DNA of 64,000 nt, taken from the NCBI GenBank assembly GCA_964016885.1, contig OZ024760.1:1569392-1633391 (forward strand), read 5' to 3'. The translations under genes and the position numbers were made by a program. A model generated the notes under the pieces. That model was not told the DNA's origin. It worked only from the letters and a program-made list of their open reading frames with translations, and did not search any database. This DNA comes from Eledone cirrhosa (lineage: Eukaryota > Mollusca > Cephalopoda > Octopoda > Eledonidae). Shown here one piece after another: positions 10,279 through 22,289 of this stretch; positions within the stretch are counted from its first letter, which is position 1; each line of letters begins with the position of its first letter.

Positions 10279-13200
10279 ACACCTGTACCACAGCCTCTCA
10301 CACACACTGCCTCTCTAGCTCTCACACACACACTGCCTCTCTAGCTCTCACACACACACTGCCTCTCTAGCTCTCACACACACTGCCTCTCTAACTCTCA
10401 CACACACTGCCTCTCTAGCTCTCACACACACACTGCCTCTCTAGCTCTCACACACACTGCCTCTCTAACTCCCACACACACTGCCTCTCTAGCTCTCACA
10501 CACACACTGCCTCTCTAGCTCTCACACACACTGCCTCTCTAGCTCTCACACACACTGCCTCTCTAGCTCTCACACACACTGCCTCTCTAGCTCTCACACA
10601 CACTGCCTCTCTAACTCTCACACACACTGCCTCTCTAGCTCTCACACACACTGCCTCTCTAGCTCTCACACACACTGCCTCTCTAGCTCTCACACACACT
10701 GCCTCTCTAGCTCTCACACACACTGCCTCTCTAGCTCTCACACACACTGCCTCTCTAACTCTCACACACACTGCCTCTCTAGCTCTCACACACACTGCCT
10801 CTCTAGCTCTCACACACACTGCCTCTCTAGCTCTCACACACACTGCCTCTCTAGCTCTCACACACACTGCCTCTCTAGCTCTCACACACACTGCCTCTCT
10901 AGCTCTCACACACACTGCCTCTCTAGCTCTCACACACACACTGCCTCTCTAGCTCTCTCACACACACACACTGCCTCTCTAGCTCTCTCACACACATTGC
11001 CTCTCTAGCTCTCACACACACACTGCCTCTCTAGTTCTCACACACACTGCCTCTCTAGCTCTCACACACACTGCCTCTCTAGCTCTCTCACACACTGCCT
11101 CTCTAGCTCTTACACACACTGCCTCTCTAGCTCTCACACACACTGCCTCTCTAGCTCTCACACACACTGCCTCTCTAGCTCTCACACACACTGCCTCTCT
11201 AGCTCTCACACACACTGCCTCTCTAGCTCTCACACACACTGCCTCTCTAGCTCTCACACACACTGCCTCTCTAGCTCTCACACACACACACTGCCTCTCT
11301 AGCTCTCACACACACACTGCCTCCCTAGCTCTCACACACACTGCCTCTCTAGCTCTCACACACACTGCCTCTCTAGCTCTCACACACACTGCCTCTCTAG
11401 CTCACACACACACTGCCTCTCTAGCTCTCACACACACTGCCTCTCTAGCTCTCACACACACACTGCCTCTCTAGCTCTCACACACATACTGCCTCTCTAG
11501 CTCTCACACACATACTGCCTCTCTAGCTCTCACACACACTGCCTCTCTAGCTCTCACACACACTGCCTCTCTAGCTCTCACACACACTGCCTCTCTAGCT
11601 CTCACACACACTGCCTCTCTAGCTGTCTCACACACTGCCTCTCTAGCTCTCTCACACACACTGCCTCTCTAGCTCTCTCACACACACTGCCTCTCTAGCT
11701 CTCTCACACACACTGCCTCTCTAGCTCTTACACACACTGCCTCTCTAGCTCTCACACACACTGCCTCTCTAGCTCTCACACACACACTGCCTCTCTAGCT
11801 CTCACACACACTGCCTCTCTAGCTCTCACACACAGTGCCTCTCTAGCTCTCACACACACTGCCTCTCTAGCTCTCACACACACTGCCTCTCTAGCTCACA
11901 CACACACACTGCCTCTCTAGCTCACACACACACTGCCTCTCTAGCTCTCACACACACTGCCACTCTAGCTCTCACACACACTGCCTCTCTAGCTCTCACA
12001 CACACTGCCTCTCTAGCTCTCACACACACTGCCTCTCTAGCTCTCTCACACACACACTGCCTCTCTAGCTCTCACACACACTGCCTCTCTAGCTCTCTCA
12101 CACACTGCCTCTCTAGCTCTCACACACACTGCCTCTCTAGCTCTCACACACACTGCCTCTCTAGCTCTCACACACACACTGCCTCTCTAGCTCTCACACA
12201 CACACTGCCTCTCTAGCTCTCACACACACACTGCCTCTCTAGCTCTCACACACACTGCCTCTCTAGCTCTCACACACACTGCCTCTCTAGCTCTCACACA
12301 CACTGCCTCTCTAGCTCTCACACACACTGCCTCTCTAGCTCTCTCACACACACACTGCCTCTCTAGCTCTCACACACACTGCCTCCCTAGCTCTCTCACA
12401 CACTGCCTCTCTAGCTCTCACACACTGCCTCTCTAGCTCTCACACACACTGCCTCTCTAGCTCTCACACACCCACTGCCTCTCTAGCTCTCTCACACACG
12501 CCCTCTCTAGCTCTCACACACACACTGCCTCTCTAGCTCTCACACACACTGCCTCTCTAGCTCTCACACACACACTGCCTCTCTAGCTCTCTCACACACA
12601 CTGCCTCTCTAGCTCTCTCACACACACTGCCTTTCTAGCTCTCACACATACACTGCCTCTCTAGCTCTCACACATACACTGCCTCTCTAGCTCTCACACA
12701 CACTGCCTCTCTAGCTCTCTCACACACACTGCCTCTCTAGCTCTCTCACACACGCCCTCTCTAGCTCCCACACACACACTGCCTTTCTAGCTCTCACACA
12801 CACACTGCCTTTCTAGCTCTCACACACACACTGCCTCTCTAGCTCTCACACACATACTGCCTCTCTAGCTCTCACATACACTGCCTCTCTAGCTCTCTCT
12901 CACACACACACACACTGCCTCTCTAGCTCTCACACACACACTGCCTCTCTAGCTCTCTCACACACGCCCTCTCTAGCTCTCACACACACACTGCCTCTCT
13001 AGCTCTCTCACACACTGCCTCTCTAGCTCTCACACACACTGCCTCTCTAGCTCTCACACACACTGCCTCTCTAGCTCTCTCACACACACTGCCTCTCTAG
13101 CTCTCTCACACACACTGCCTTTCTAGCTCTCACACATACACTGCCTCTCTAGCTCTCACACATACACTGCCTCTCTAGCTCTCACACACACTGCCTCTCT

Positions 13201-15560
13201 AGCTCTCTCACACACACTGCCTCTCTAGCTCTCTCACACACGCCCTCTCTAGCTCCCACACACACACTGCCTTTCTAGCTCTCACACACACACTGCCTTT
13301 CTAGCTCTCACACACACACTGCCTCTCTAGCTCTCACACACATACTGCCTCTCTAGCTCTCACATACACTGCCTCTCTAGCTCTCTCTCACACACACACA
13401 CACTGCCTCTCTAGCTCTCACACACACACTGCCTCTCTAGCTCTCTCACACACTGCCTCTCTAGCTCTCTCACACACACTGCCTCTCTAGCTCTCTCACA
13501 CACTGCCTCTCTAGCTCTCACACACACTGCCTCTCTAGCTCTCACACACACTGCCTCTCTAGCTCTCTCACACACACTGCCTCTCTAGCTCTCTCACACA
13601 CACTGCCTTTCTAGCTCTCACACATACACTGCCTCTCTAGCTCTCACACATACACTGCCTCTCTAGCTCTCACACACACTGCCTCTCTAGCTCTCTCACA
13701 CACACTGCCTCTCTAGCTCTCTCACACACGCCCTCTCTAGCTCCCACACACACACTGCCTTTCTAGCTCTCACACACACACTGCCTTTCTAGCTCTCACA
13801 CACACACTGCCTTTCTAGCTCTCACTCACACTGCCTCTCTAGCTCTCTCACACACTGCCTCTCTAGCTCTCACACACACTGCCTTTCTAGCTCTCACACA
13901 CACACTGCCTTTCTAGCTCTCACACACACACTGCCTCTCTAGCTCTCACACACTGCCTCTCTAGCTCTCACACACACTGCCTCTCTAGCTCTCTCACACA
14001 CACTGCCTCTCTAGCTCTCACACACACGCCCTCTCTAGCTCTCACACACACGCCCTCTCTAGCTCTCTCACACACACTGCCTCTCTAGCTCTCACACACA
14101 CACTGCCTCTCTAGTTCTCACACACACTGCCTCTCTAGCTCTCACACACACTGCCTCTCTAGCTCTCTCTCTCACACACACACTGCCTCTCTAGCTCTCT
14201 CTCTCACACACTGCCTCTCTAGCTCTCTCTCTCACACACACACTGCCTCTCTAGCTCTCTCACGCACACTGCCTCTCTAGCTCTCACACACACACTGCCT
14301 CTCTAGCTCTCTCTCACACATACTGCCTCTCTAGCTCTCTCTCTCTCACATACTGCCTCTCTAGCTCTCTCTCTCACATATACTGCCTCTCTAGCTCTCT
14401 CTCACACACACTGCCTCTCTAGCTCTCTCTCTCTCACACACTGCCTCTCTAGCTCTCTCTCTCTCACACACATACTGCCTCTCTAGCTCTCTCTCTCTCT
14501 CACATACTGCCTCTCTAGCTCTCTCTCTCACACACACACTGCCTCTCTAGCTCTCTCTCTCACACACACACTGCCTCTCTAGCTCTCTCTGTCACATATA
14601 CTCCCTCTCTAGCTCTCTCTCACACATACTGCCTCTCTAGCTCTCTCTCTCTCACATACTGCCTCTCTAGCTCTCTCTCTCACATACTGCCTCTCTAGCT
14701 CTCACACATACTGCCTCTCTAGCTCTCTCTCTCTCACATACTGCATCTCTAGCTCTCTCTCTCACATACTGCATCTCTAGCTCTCTCTCTCACATACTGC
14801 CTCTCTAGCTCTCTCTCTCACATACTGCCTCTCTAGCTCTCTCTCTCACATACTGCCTCTCTAGCTCTCACACATACTGCCTCTCTAGCTCTCTCTCTCT
14901 CACATACTGCATCTCTAGCTCTCTCTCTCACATACTGCATCTCTAGCTCTCACACATACTGCCTCTCTAGCTCTCTCTCTCTCACATACTGCATCTCTAG
15001 CTCTCTCTCTCACATACTGCATCTCTAGCTCTCACACATACTGCCTCTCTAGCTCTCTCTCTCTCACATACTGCATCTCTAGCTCTCTCTCTCACATACT
15101 GCCTCTCTAGCTCTCACACATACTGCCTCTCTAGCTCTCTCTCTCTCACATACTGCATCTCTAGCTCTCTCTCTCACATACTGCATCTCTAGCTCTCTCT
15201 CTCACATACTGCATCTCTAGCTCTCTCTCTCACATACTGCCTCTCTAGCTCTCTCTCTCACATACTGCCTCTCTAGCTCTCTCTCTCACATACTGCCTCT
15301 CTAGCTCTCACACATACTGCCTCTCTAGCTCTCTCTCTCTCACATACTGCATCTCTAGCTCTCTCTCTCACATACTGCATCTCTAGCTCTCTCTCTCACA
15401 TACTGCCTCTCTAGCTCTCTCTCTCACATACTGCCTCTCTAGCTCTCTCTCTCACATACTGCCTCTCTAGCTCTCACACATACTGCCTCTCTAGCTCTCT
15501 CTCTCTCTCACATACTGCCTCTCTAGCTCTCTCTCACACAGATACCACCTCTCTCTGCCT
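10279..15560. repeat. ~24-bp minisatellite array, >200 copies, in eya intron B-C
   Basis: Unit CTGCCTCTCTAGCTCTCACA plus CACA, 22-30 bp depending on CA and CT repeat number. It is very homogeneous at 10.3-12.0 kb. From 12.5 to 13.8 kb it has a 488-bp higher-order period. After 14.2 kb it drifts to (CT)n-rich units with CATACTGC. Open frames on the minus strand (VCVRAREA repeats) are by-products. Confidence 0.95.
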
Positions 15561-15590
15561 CTGTAGGTAAGAGGCACCACTACACCACAC
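15561..15590 (+). promoter_or_regulatory. Duplicate of the eya exon B splice-donor region
   Basis: CTGTAG|GTAAGAGGCACCAC followed by TACACCACACATACC parallels the real donor CCTTAG|GTAAGGGACACCAC and TGTACCACACACACC at 10250-10282. The two copies bracket the 24-bp array. It has the form of a 5' splice site but has no exon in front of it. Confidence 0.5.
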
Positions 15591-15714
15591 ATACCATCTC
15601 TCTCTCTCTCGATGAAGAGTACAAACAATTATGAGAGCTCACCTCTGCTTTATCGCAATCCAATTCTTTAAAATGTTTGGTTTTTGTGTCATAGAACCAG
15701 AGTAGGTTTACAGT

Positions 15715-15935
15715 GGGTTGGCAGAATCGGTAGAGTGTCGGACACCATGCTTTGCAGCAGAGTCACGGCCCTTTATGATCTGAGTTCAAATCCCGCCGAG
15801 GTTAACTACTTTGCCTTTCATCATTACGGGGGTCGATAAAATAAAGTACCAGTAATGCACTGGGGTTGATTTAATCAACTCGTCACCCCACCCCACCACA
15901 AATTGCTGGCCCCTTGTGCCTAAAGTAGAAACAAT
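15715..15935 (+). repeat. tRNA-derived SINE family A
   Basis: Near full-length copy from GGGTTGGCAGAATCGGTAGA to GCCTAAAGTAGAAACAATT, in the intron between eya exons B and C. Confidence 0.8.
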
Positions 15936-15939
15936 TATT

Positions 15940-16273
15940 AAAGGGAAATATTCACACACATGCATCACTTCCATCACTAACTAACCCCCTTCGATACCAC
16001 CACCACTACTATTACTACTACTACTACCACTACTATTACTACTACTACTACCACTACTACTAATACCACCACTACTACTACCACCACCACTGCTGCTGCT
16101 GCTACTACTACTAATACTACTAGTAATAATAAGGCTACACTGATAATAGCTACAAATCAGAGCAGTGAACCATAGCTTGACCCAGTGGATTGACGCTATT
16201 GTGTTTACAGATATTTATATTTGGGAACATACACACACACACATGCACACATACACACACAGATATATATATA

Positions 16274-16300
<27 letters not shown>
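15940..16300. repeat. (ACT)n/(CCA)n triplet repeat and TA microsatellite
   Basis: Triplet repeats CTACTACTAC/CCACTACTAT at 15995-16125, then non-repetitive DNA and CA/TA repeats at 16230-16300. No gene is seen. Confidence 0.8.
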
Positions 16301-16306
<6 letters not shown>

Positions 16307-16307
<1 letters not shown>

Positions 16308-16540
16308 CTTCATCAACGTTTAACATCTATTTTCCGTGCTAGCATGGGTTAGATGTGTTGTCCCATTAGAGGCAAGTTGGGTCTGGTGACTGTGTCCTGC
16401 TCATATAGGACCTTTTTTGGCTAGATTTCTATGGCTGGATGCCCTTCCTAACACCAACCGCATTTACAGTGTAGGCTGGGTGCTTTTTGTTGTGACACCT
16501 CCACGACCACTTTACAGTGGGGATAGGTACTTTTTGTTGT
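16307..16540 (-). repeat. LINE/SINE 3' tail fragment
   Basis: Reverse-oriented retroelement tail: GTTTAACATCTATTTTCC, GGATGCCCTTCCTAACACCA, GGCTGGGTGCTTTTTGTTGT, ACGACCACTTTACAGTG. Confidence 0.7.
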
Positions 16541-16960
16541 GTCTCCCACACAACCACATAAAGCTCTGGATTATTCTATCACATCAAGAACATTGAAAGC
16601 ACCACCTCCTCTTTCCACCCACCCAGTTTCTTTCTACCTGCTTAGGGTAGTTCCACGGAAGACCCCACATAAAGCCCTAGATTATTCTGACATCAAGAAC
16701 ATTGAAAGTGTACCCCCTTTTTTGGTTCCTTCTCTCCCTGCTTAGGGAAATTCCAGGAAGACCTCACATAAACCCCTGGATTATTAAATCACATTAAGAG
16801 CCTTCTATCATTTTCTCTCTTCCTCCTTAATGCTCTCCTTTCTGGTTTGTTTGGGTAGTTCCAGGGAAGACCTCACACAAAATCCTGGATTATTCAATCA
16901 CATTAAGAGCATTGAAAACACCCTTTTCCTGGTTCCTTTTCTCCCTTACTTTTTAGAAAA
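16540..16960. repeat. Old tandem repeat, ~110-125 bp units, four copies
   Basis: GGTAGTTCCAGGGAAGACC-like, CTCACATAAAxCCCTGGATT-like and ATCACATTAAGAGCATTGAA-like segments recur in order four times with clear divergence. Confidence 0.65.
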
Positions 16961-17082
16961 GCATAGGTGATGTGGGGTCCATTCAGTTTCATGAGTCTAT
17001 AATAACAGCAAGGCCCCAAATTTCACTGCAAAAAAAAAGACCACCAAGATATGTTTGGTTGTTGTTGTTGTTGTTGTTTTGT

Positions 17083-17366
17083 GGGGGGGGGGGGGGGTCT
17101 GTTTCTGAAAACCTCTGAACAATGTTTTGTAAGGAATTCAAAAATTAATGTTGAGTTGGGGATGGAGTGGTGGTGGTGGTGGTGGTGGTGGGATGTGAAA
17201 AGAACAATGCCTGGATTGTGTAAGGCACAGTGAGGTGTTTGGTTTATTGACCATGACCCAGACAAAACACCATCCCAGCCCACCCTGCAGCAGGAAAGGG
17301 GGGGGGGGGGGGGGGTTAGTGGTGGTTGTGGTTTGCCCCCCACCCCCCCCCCACCCCCCCCCCCCC
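17083..17366. repeat. Cluster of G and C homopolymer runs
   Basis: Poly-G near 17083-17097 and 17297-17315, (TGG)n at 17168-17191, poly-C runs at 17337-17366. Such runs can form G-quadruplexes on one or other strand and are error-prone in assemblies. Confidence 0.8.
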
Positions 17367-17589
17367 GTCGTCCTGTTTTATAGTATGTGAAAAATTTTTA
17401 GAAAGAAGGGAGTGGATAGATAATGGAAGACATGTAATAAAATTCTCCTTATGGTTGACATCACCACTACCACTGGCACCACCACCATCACTATTGTAGT
17501 TACTGCCACTACACCACCACCACCACCGGCATCACTACTAGAGTTACTGCCACGACCACCACACCACCACTACTTCCCCTACTACCACC

Positions 17590-20370
17590 ACCACTATCGC
17601 TACTGCCATCACCACTACCGCTAGTGCCACCACTCTCACCACTACCCCTACTGCCGTCACCACTACCCCTACTGCCATCACCACTACCCCTACTGCCATC
17701 ACCACTACCCCTACTGCCATCACCACTACCCCTACTGCCATCACCACTACCGCTACTGCCATCACCACTACCACTACTGCCATCACCACTACCCCTACTG
17801 CCATCACCACTACCCCTACTGCCATCACCACTACCCCTACTGCCATCACCACTACCACTACAGCCATCACCACTACCCCTACTGCCATCACCACTACCCC
17901 TACTGCCATCACCACTACCCCTACTGCCATCACCACTACCCCTACTGCCATCACCACTACCCCTACTGCCATCACCACTACCCCTACTGCCATCACCACT
18001 ACCCCTACTGCCATCACCACTACCGCTACTGCCATCACCACTACCGCTACTGCCATCACCACTACCCCTACTGCCATCACCACTACCGCTACTGCCATCA
18101 CCACTACCACTACTGCCATCACCACTACCACTACTGCCATCACCACTACCGCTACTGCCATCACCACTACCGCTACTGCCATCACCACTACCCCTACTGC
18201 CATCACCACTACCGCTACTGCCATCACCACTACCACTACTGCCATCACCACTACCCCTACTGCCATCACCACTACCACTACTGCCATCACCACTACCCCT
18301 ACTGCCATCACCACTACCACTACTGCCATCACCACTACCCCTACTGCCATCACCACTACCACTACTGCCATCACCACTACCACTACTGCCATCACCACTA
18401 CCACTACTGCCATCACCACTACCGCTACTGCCATCACCACTACCCCTACTGCATCACCACTACCGCTACTGCCATCACCACTACCGCTACTGCCATCACC
18501 ACTACCCCTACTGCCATCACCACTACCCCTACTGCCATCACCACTACCCCTACTGCCATCACCACTACCACTACTGCCATCACCACTACCCCTACTGCCA
18601 TCACCACTACCGCTACTGCCATCACCACTACCCTACTGCCATCACCACTACCACTACTGCCATCACCACTACCCCTACTGCCATCACCACTACCCTACTG
18701 CCATCACCACTACCGCTACTGCCATCACCACTACCACTACTGCCATCACCACTACCACTACTGCCATCACCACTACCCCTACTGCCATCACCACTACCCC
18801 TACTGCCATCACCACTACCCCTACTGCCATCACACTACCACTACTGCCATCACCACTACCCCTACTGCCATCACCACTACCCCTACTGCCATCACCACTA
18901 CCCCTACTGCCATCACCACTACCACTACTGCCATCACCACTACCCTACTGCCATCACCACTACCCCTACTGCCATCACCACTACCCCTACTGCCATCACC
19001 ACTACCCCTACTGCCATCACCACTACCGCTACTGCCATCACCACTACCACTACTGCCATCACCACTACCACTACTGCCATCACCACTACCGCTACTGCCA
19101 TCACCACTACCACTACTGCCATCACCACTACCCCTACTGCCATCACCACTACCCGCTACTGCCATCACCACTACCACTACTGCCATCACCACTACCCTAC
19201 TGCCATCACCACTACCGCTACTGCCATCACCACTACCACTACTGCCATCACCACTACCGCTACTGCCATCACCACTACCCCTACTGCCATCACCACTACC
19301 CCTACTGCCATCACCACTACCGCTACTGCCATCACCACTACCACTACTGCCATCACCACTACCCGCTACTGCCATCACCACTACCCTACTGCCATCACCA
19401 CTACCGCTACTGCCATCACCACTACCACTACTGCCATCACCACTACCGCTACTGCCATCACCACTACCACTACTGCCATCACCACTACCGCTACTGCCAT
19501 CACCACTACCCCTACTGCCATCACCACTACCCCTACTGCCATCACCACTACCCCTACTGCCATCACCACTACCGCTACTGCCATCACCACTACCACTACT
19601 GCCATCACCACTACCGCTACTGCCATCACCACTACCCCTACTGCCATCACCACTACCGCTACTGCCATCACCACTACCCCTACTGCCATCACCACTACCA
19701 CTACTGCCATCACCACTACCCCTACTGCCATCACCACTACCCGCTACTGCCATCACCACTACCACTACTGCCATCACCACTACCACTACTGCCATCACCA
19801 CTACCCCTACTGCCACCACCACTACCGCTACTGCCATCACCACTACCCCTACTGCCATCACCACTACCACTACTGCCATCACCACTACCACTACTGCCAT
19901 CACCACTACCCCTACTGCCATCACCACTACCCCTACTGCCATCACCACTACCGCTACTGCCACCACCACTACCCCTACTGCCATCACCACTACCACTACT
20001 GCCATCACCACTACCCCTACTGCCATCACCACTACCACTACTGCCATCACCACTACCCCTACTGCCATCACCACTACCCCTACTGCCATCACCACTACCG
20101 CTACTGCCACCACCACTACCCCTACTGCCATCACCACTACCACTACTGCCATCACCACTACCGCTACTGCCACCACCACTACCCCTACTGCCATCACCAC
20201 TACCACTACTGCCATCACCACTACCCCTACTGCCATCACCACTACCACTACTGCCATCACCACTGCCCCTACTGCCATCACCACTACCCCTACTGCCATC
20301 ACCACTACCCCTACTGCCATCACCACTACCACTACTGCCATCACCACTACCCCTACTGCCACCACTGTCA
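17590..20370. repeat. 21-bp minisatellite before eya exon C (copy 1)
   Basis: About 130 copies of ACTGCCATCACCACTACCNC plus T, where N is C, A or G. Rare variants are GCCACC for GCCATC and 20-bp units lacking one C. The unit lacks stops in most frames, so open frames of up to 919 codons are artefacts. It ends 37 bp before the exon. Confidence 0.95.
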
Positions 20371-20408
20371 CCCTTGTGCTTAAATCAGAAACCTTTATTT
20401 ATTTCCAG

Positions 20409-20569
20409 TTCTTATAACTTTGCAACTGATGGTTTCCATGCGGCCACAACCAATGCCACCTTGTGTATAGCCACTGGTGTTCGTGGTGGAGTCGATTGGA
20501 TGCGGAAGCTCGCCTTTCGGTACCGACGGATAAAGGAGATATACAACAGTTACAGAAATAATGTAGGAG
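20409..20569 (+). CDS. eya: eya exon C, first assembly copy
   Basis: A 161-nt exon with acceptor TTTCCAG and donor G|GTGAGT. With the AG from exon B it reads [20 protein letters not shown] and continues through the hallmark EYA segment [20 protein letters not shown] to NNVG, splitting the next Gly codon. This is part of the helical insertion that caps the HAD phosphatase fold (family knowledge). The exon begins 37 bp after the 21-bp minisatellite ends. The second copy at 30267-30427 differs in this exon by one synonymous base (GTT versus GTC, Val). Confidence 0.96.
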
Positions 20570-20787
20570 GTGAGTATCTGATTATTTACCATTTTACACT
20601 TTCTTTCCTTACCCTCATCTGTCTTCTTCACTTCTTGATGAAAGACCAGTGTCCGAAACCTAAGCCCTCTTTACCTACTATATCGGGCATTGTTTGCTTT
20701 GTGTTTTCCATTTACTTTTTGCATACATATACCTATATATATATGTGTGTGTATATGTCTATCTACAGTCAGTATATTTCTATTTAT

Positions 20788-20824
<37 letters not shown>

Positions 20825-20843
20825 GTATGTATATATATATATA

Positions 20844-21176
20844 TCATAATCATTTTACATCCGCTTTTCCCTGCTTGCAAGGGTGGGACGGGAACTGATT
20901 CTGGCTTGATTTCTACAGCTGGATGCCCTTCCTAACACCAACCTCATTTACAGTGAGTGCTGGGTACTTTTTTTCCGTGACGCCTCCACGACCACTTTAC
21001 AGTGGAATGATAGGGACGCCAGTCCCTATCATCTGATTTCTACAGCTGAGTAAACTGTAGCAATGTGAAATAAAGTGTCTTGCTCAAGGAAACAACAACA
21101 CACCCAGTCTGAGAATTGAACTCACAACCTTTCGATTGCAAGGCCAATGATCTAACCACTAAGCCATGTGCCTCCA
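20844..21176 (-). repeat. SINE family B in eya intron C-D (copy 1; copy 2 at 30697-31030)
   Basis: Same SINE with subfamily changes (CACACCCAGTCTGAGAATTG). Its counterpart at 30697-31030 is near-identical. Confidence 0.78.
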
Positions 21177-21340
21177 TATATATATATGTGTGTGTGTGTG
21201 CTGAAGAGGACCTGTCCCACACTTCCAAGCAGGGAAAAGCGGACGGAAAATGATGATGGTGATGATGATGATGATTATTATTACGATGTGTGTGTTTGTA
21301 GTTATAAATGTATGATCAATTTATTTCTATTTATTTTTAG

Positions 21341-21455
21341 GTTTATTAGGTCCGCAGAAAAGGGAACAGTGGCTTCAGTTGAGGCAAGAAATTGAAAACA
21401 TCACAGACAGTTGGCTAACAATGGCATTGAAATCTCTCAACATAATCAACACCAG
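21341..21455 (+). CDS. eya: eya exon D, first assembly copy
   Basis: A 115-nt exon with acceptor TTTTTAG and donor AG|GTATAT. It encodes [20 protein letters not shown] and continues [18 protein letters not shown], with an Arg codon split to exon E. It matches the EYA segment LLGPxKRExWLQLRxEIExL of animal homologues. The upstream intron (771 bp) is mostly a minus-strand SINE. The downstream intron (2.7 kb) holds the palindromic element with the hammerhead fold. Confidence 0.95.
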
Positions 21456-21656
21456 GTATATATCTATATATCTATCTTTTCTCCTTCTTCGCCAACTTAT
21501 TCCTGAGAGGGGCATGGGGGCAGAGTCCTCAAACACTCCCCTCCACAAGGGTTTATTTTTGCCATATAATATTAAGAAAAACCACCATAACTTCCAAAAT
21601 GAGGAAAACTGAAACGGCGTAAACTGCAGTATACCCGTATATATATATATATATAT

Positions 21657-22275
21657 AAAAACAAATGACGAAACGAAATTAAATTTCGTTTCGTTTGTAA
21701 CTCACTTTTGTATGACTGACGCTCAAACAATTAAGTTAAAAAAATTACATCTACATATGCATACTGAAATACTAGTGTGTATATGAATACACACACGTAT
21801 ACATATGTATATGTAACAAGTCTTTCACTGGTTGCTTTACTGTGAGCACCCAGCTATTCTGTATGTAAACACACAGACAAACCGGTTTTTAGAGTCATAC
21901 TGGTTTTTGAGGGAACACCTTCCCTCTATTCTCCAGAAAGCCAGACAAGGAATATTGAACTAGTTTCGTTGTTGTTACAACTCATCAGCAATATTTACCT
22001 ATCTACCGGCCCTTCTGGAGAATTGTAAAAGCACATATCGTTATATGCTTTTTCTATGAAAATTAGTAGTGGGCAGACTAATTTGCATAGAGTGTGAGTA
22101 CGCACCGGTTCAGCGGAGACGATAAAAACAAATGACGAAACGAAATTAAATTTCGTTTCGTTTGTAACTCACTTTTGTATGACTGACGCTTAAACATATG
22201 TATACGTGTGTGTATTCATATACACACTAGTATTTCAGTATGCATATGTAGATGTAATTTTTTTAACTTAATTGT
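21657..22275. mobile_element. Palindromic composite element carrying the hammerhead, copy 1
   Basis: An ~70-bp segment with its own hairpin (ACGAAACGAAATT / AATTTCGTTTCGT) appears in direct orientation at 21657-21727 and 22125-22195. Each is followed by one arm of an ~81-bp perfect inverted repeat (about 21725-21806 and 22194-22275). The hammerhead lies between the arms. No ORF is present. It is a non-autonomous element of unrecognised family, possibly a Penelope-like terminal-repeat relic. Confidence 0.65.
21931..22020 (-). ncRNA. Hammerhead ribozyme (type I-like), eya intron D-E, copy 1
   Basis: Read on the minus strand. The conserved core CTGATGA is at 21988-21982. Stem II is GTTGT/ACAAC with an AACA loop. 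GAAA is at 21967-21964. A minimal stem III (AC/GT, loop TA) leads to a predicted cleavage after T at 21958. Stem I starts with a perfect 7-bp helix (AATATTG with CAATATT) and extends outwards through AGG/CCT to a terminal CTCCAGAA/TTCTGGAG helix. All invariant hammerhead positions are present. The very short stem III resembles hammerheads reported in Penelope-like elements and related retroelements (family knowledge). Self-cleavage is inferred, not shown. Confidence 0.82.
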
Positions 22276-22289
22276 TTATATATATATAT

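Noticed and set aside
10496..11287. Minus-strand frames with VCVRAREA repeats
   Set aside because: Produced by the 24-bp minisatellite; no supporting gene structure.
10279..15560. CRISPR-like array of short repeats
   Set aside because: Contiguous tandem repeats with no unique spacers, in an animal intron.
17624..20383. Open reading frames of up to 919 codons ([13 protein letters not shown] and VVVMAV repeats), and the matching frames at 27536-30241
   Set aside because: By-products of a 21-bp repeat without stop codons, open in several frames on both strands; no start context, splice logic or protein-like composition. The frames run into eya exon C out of phase or only partly in phase.
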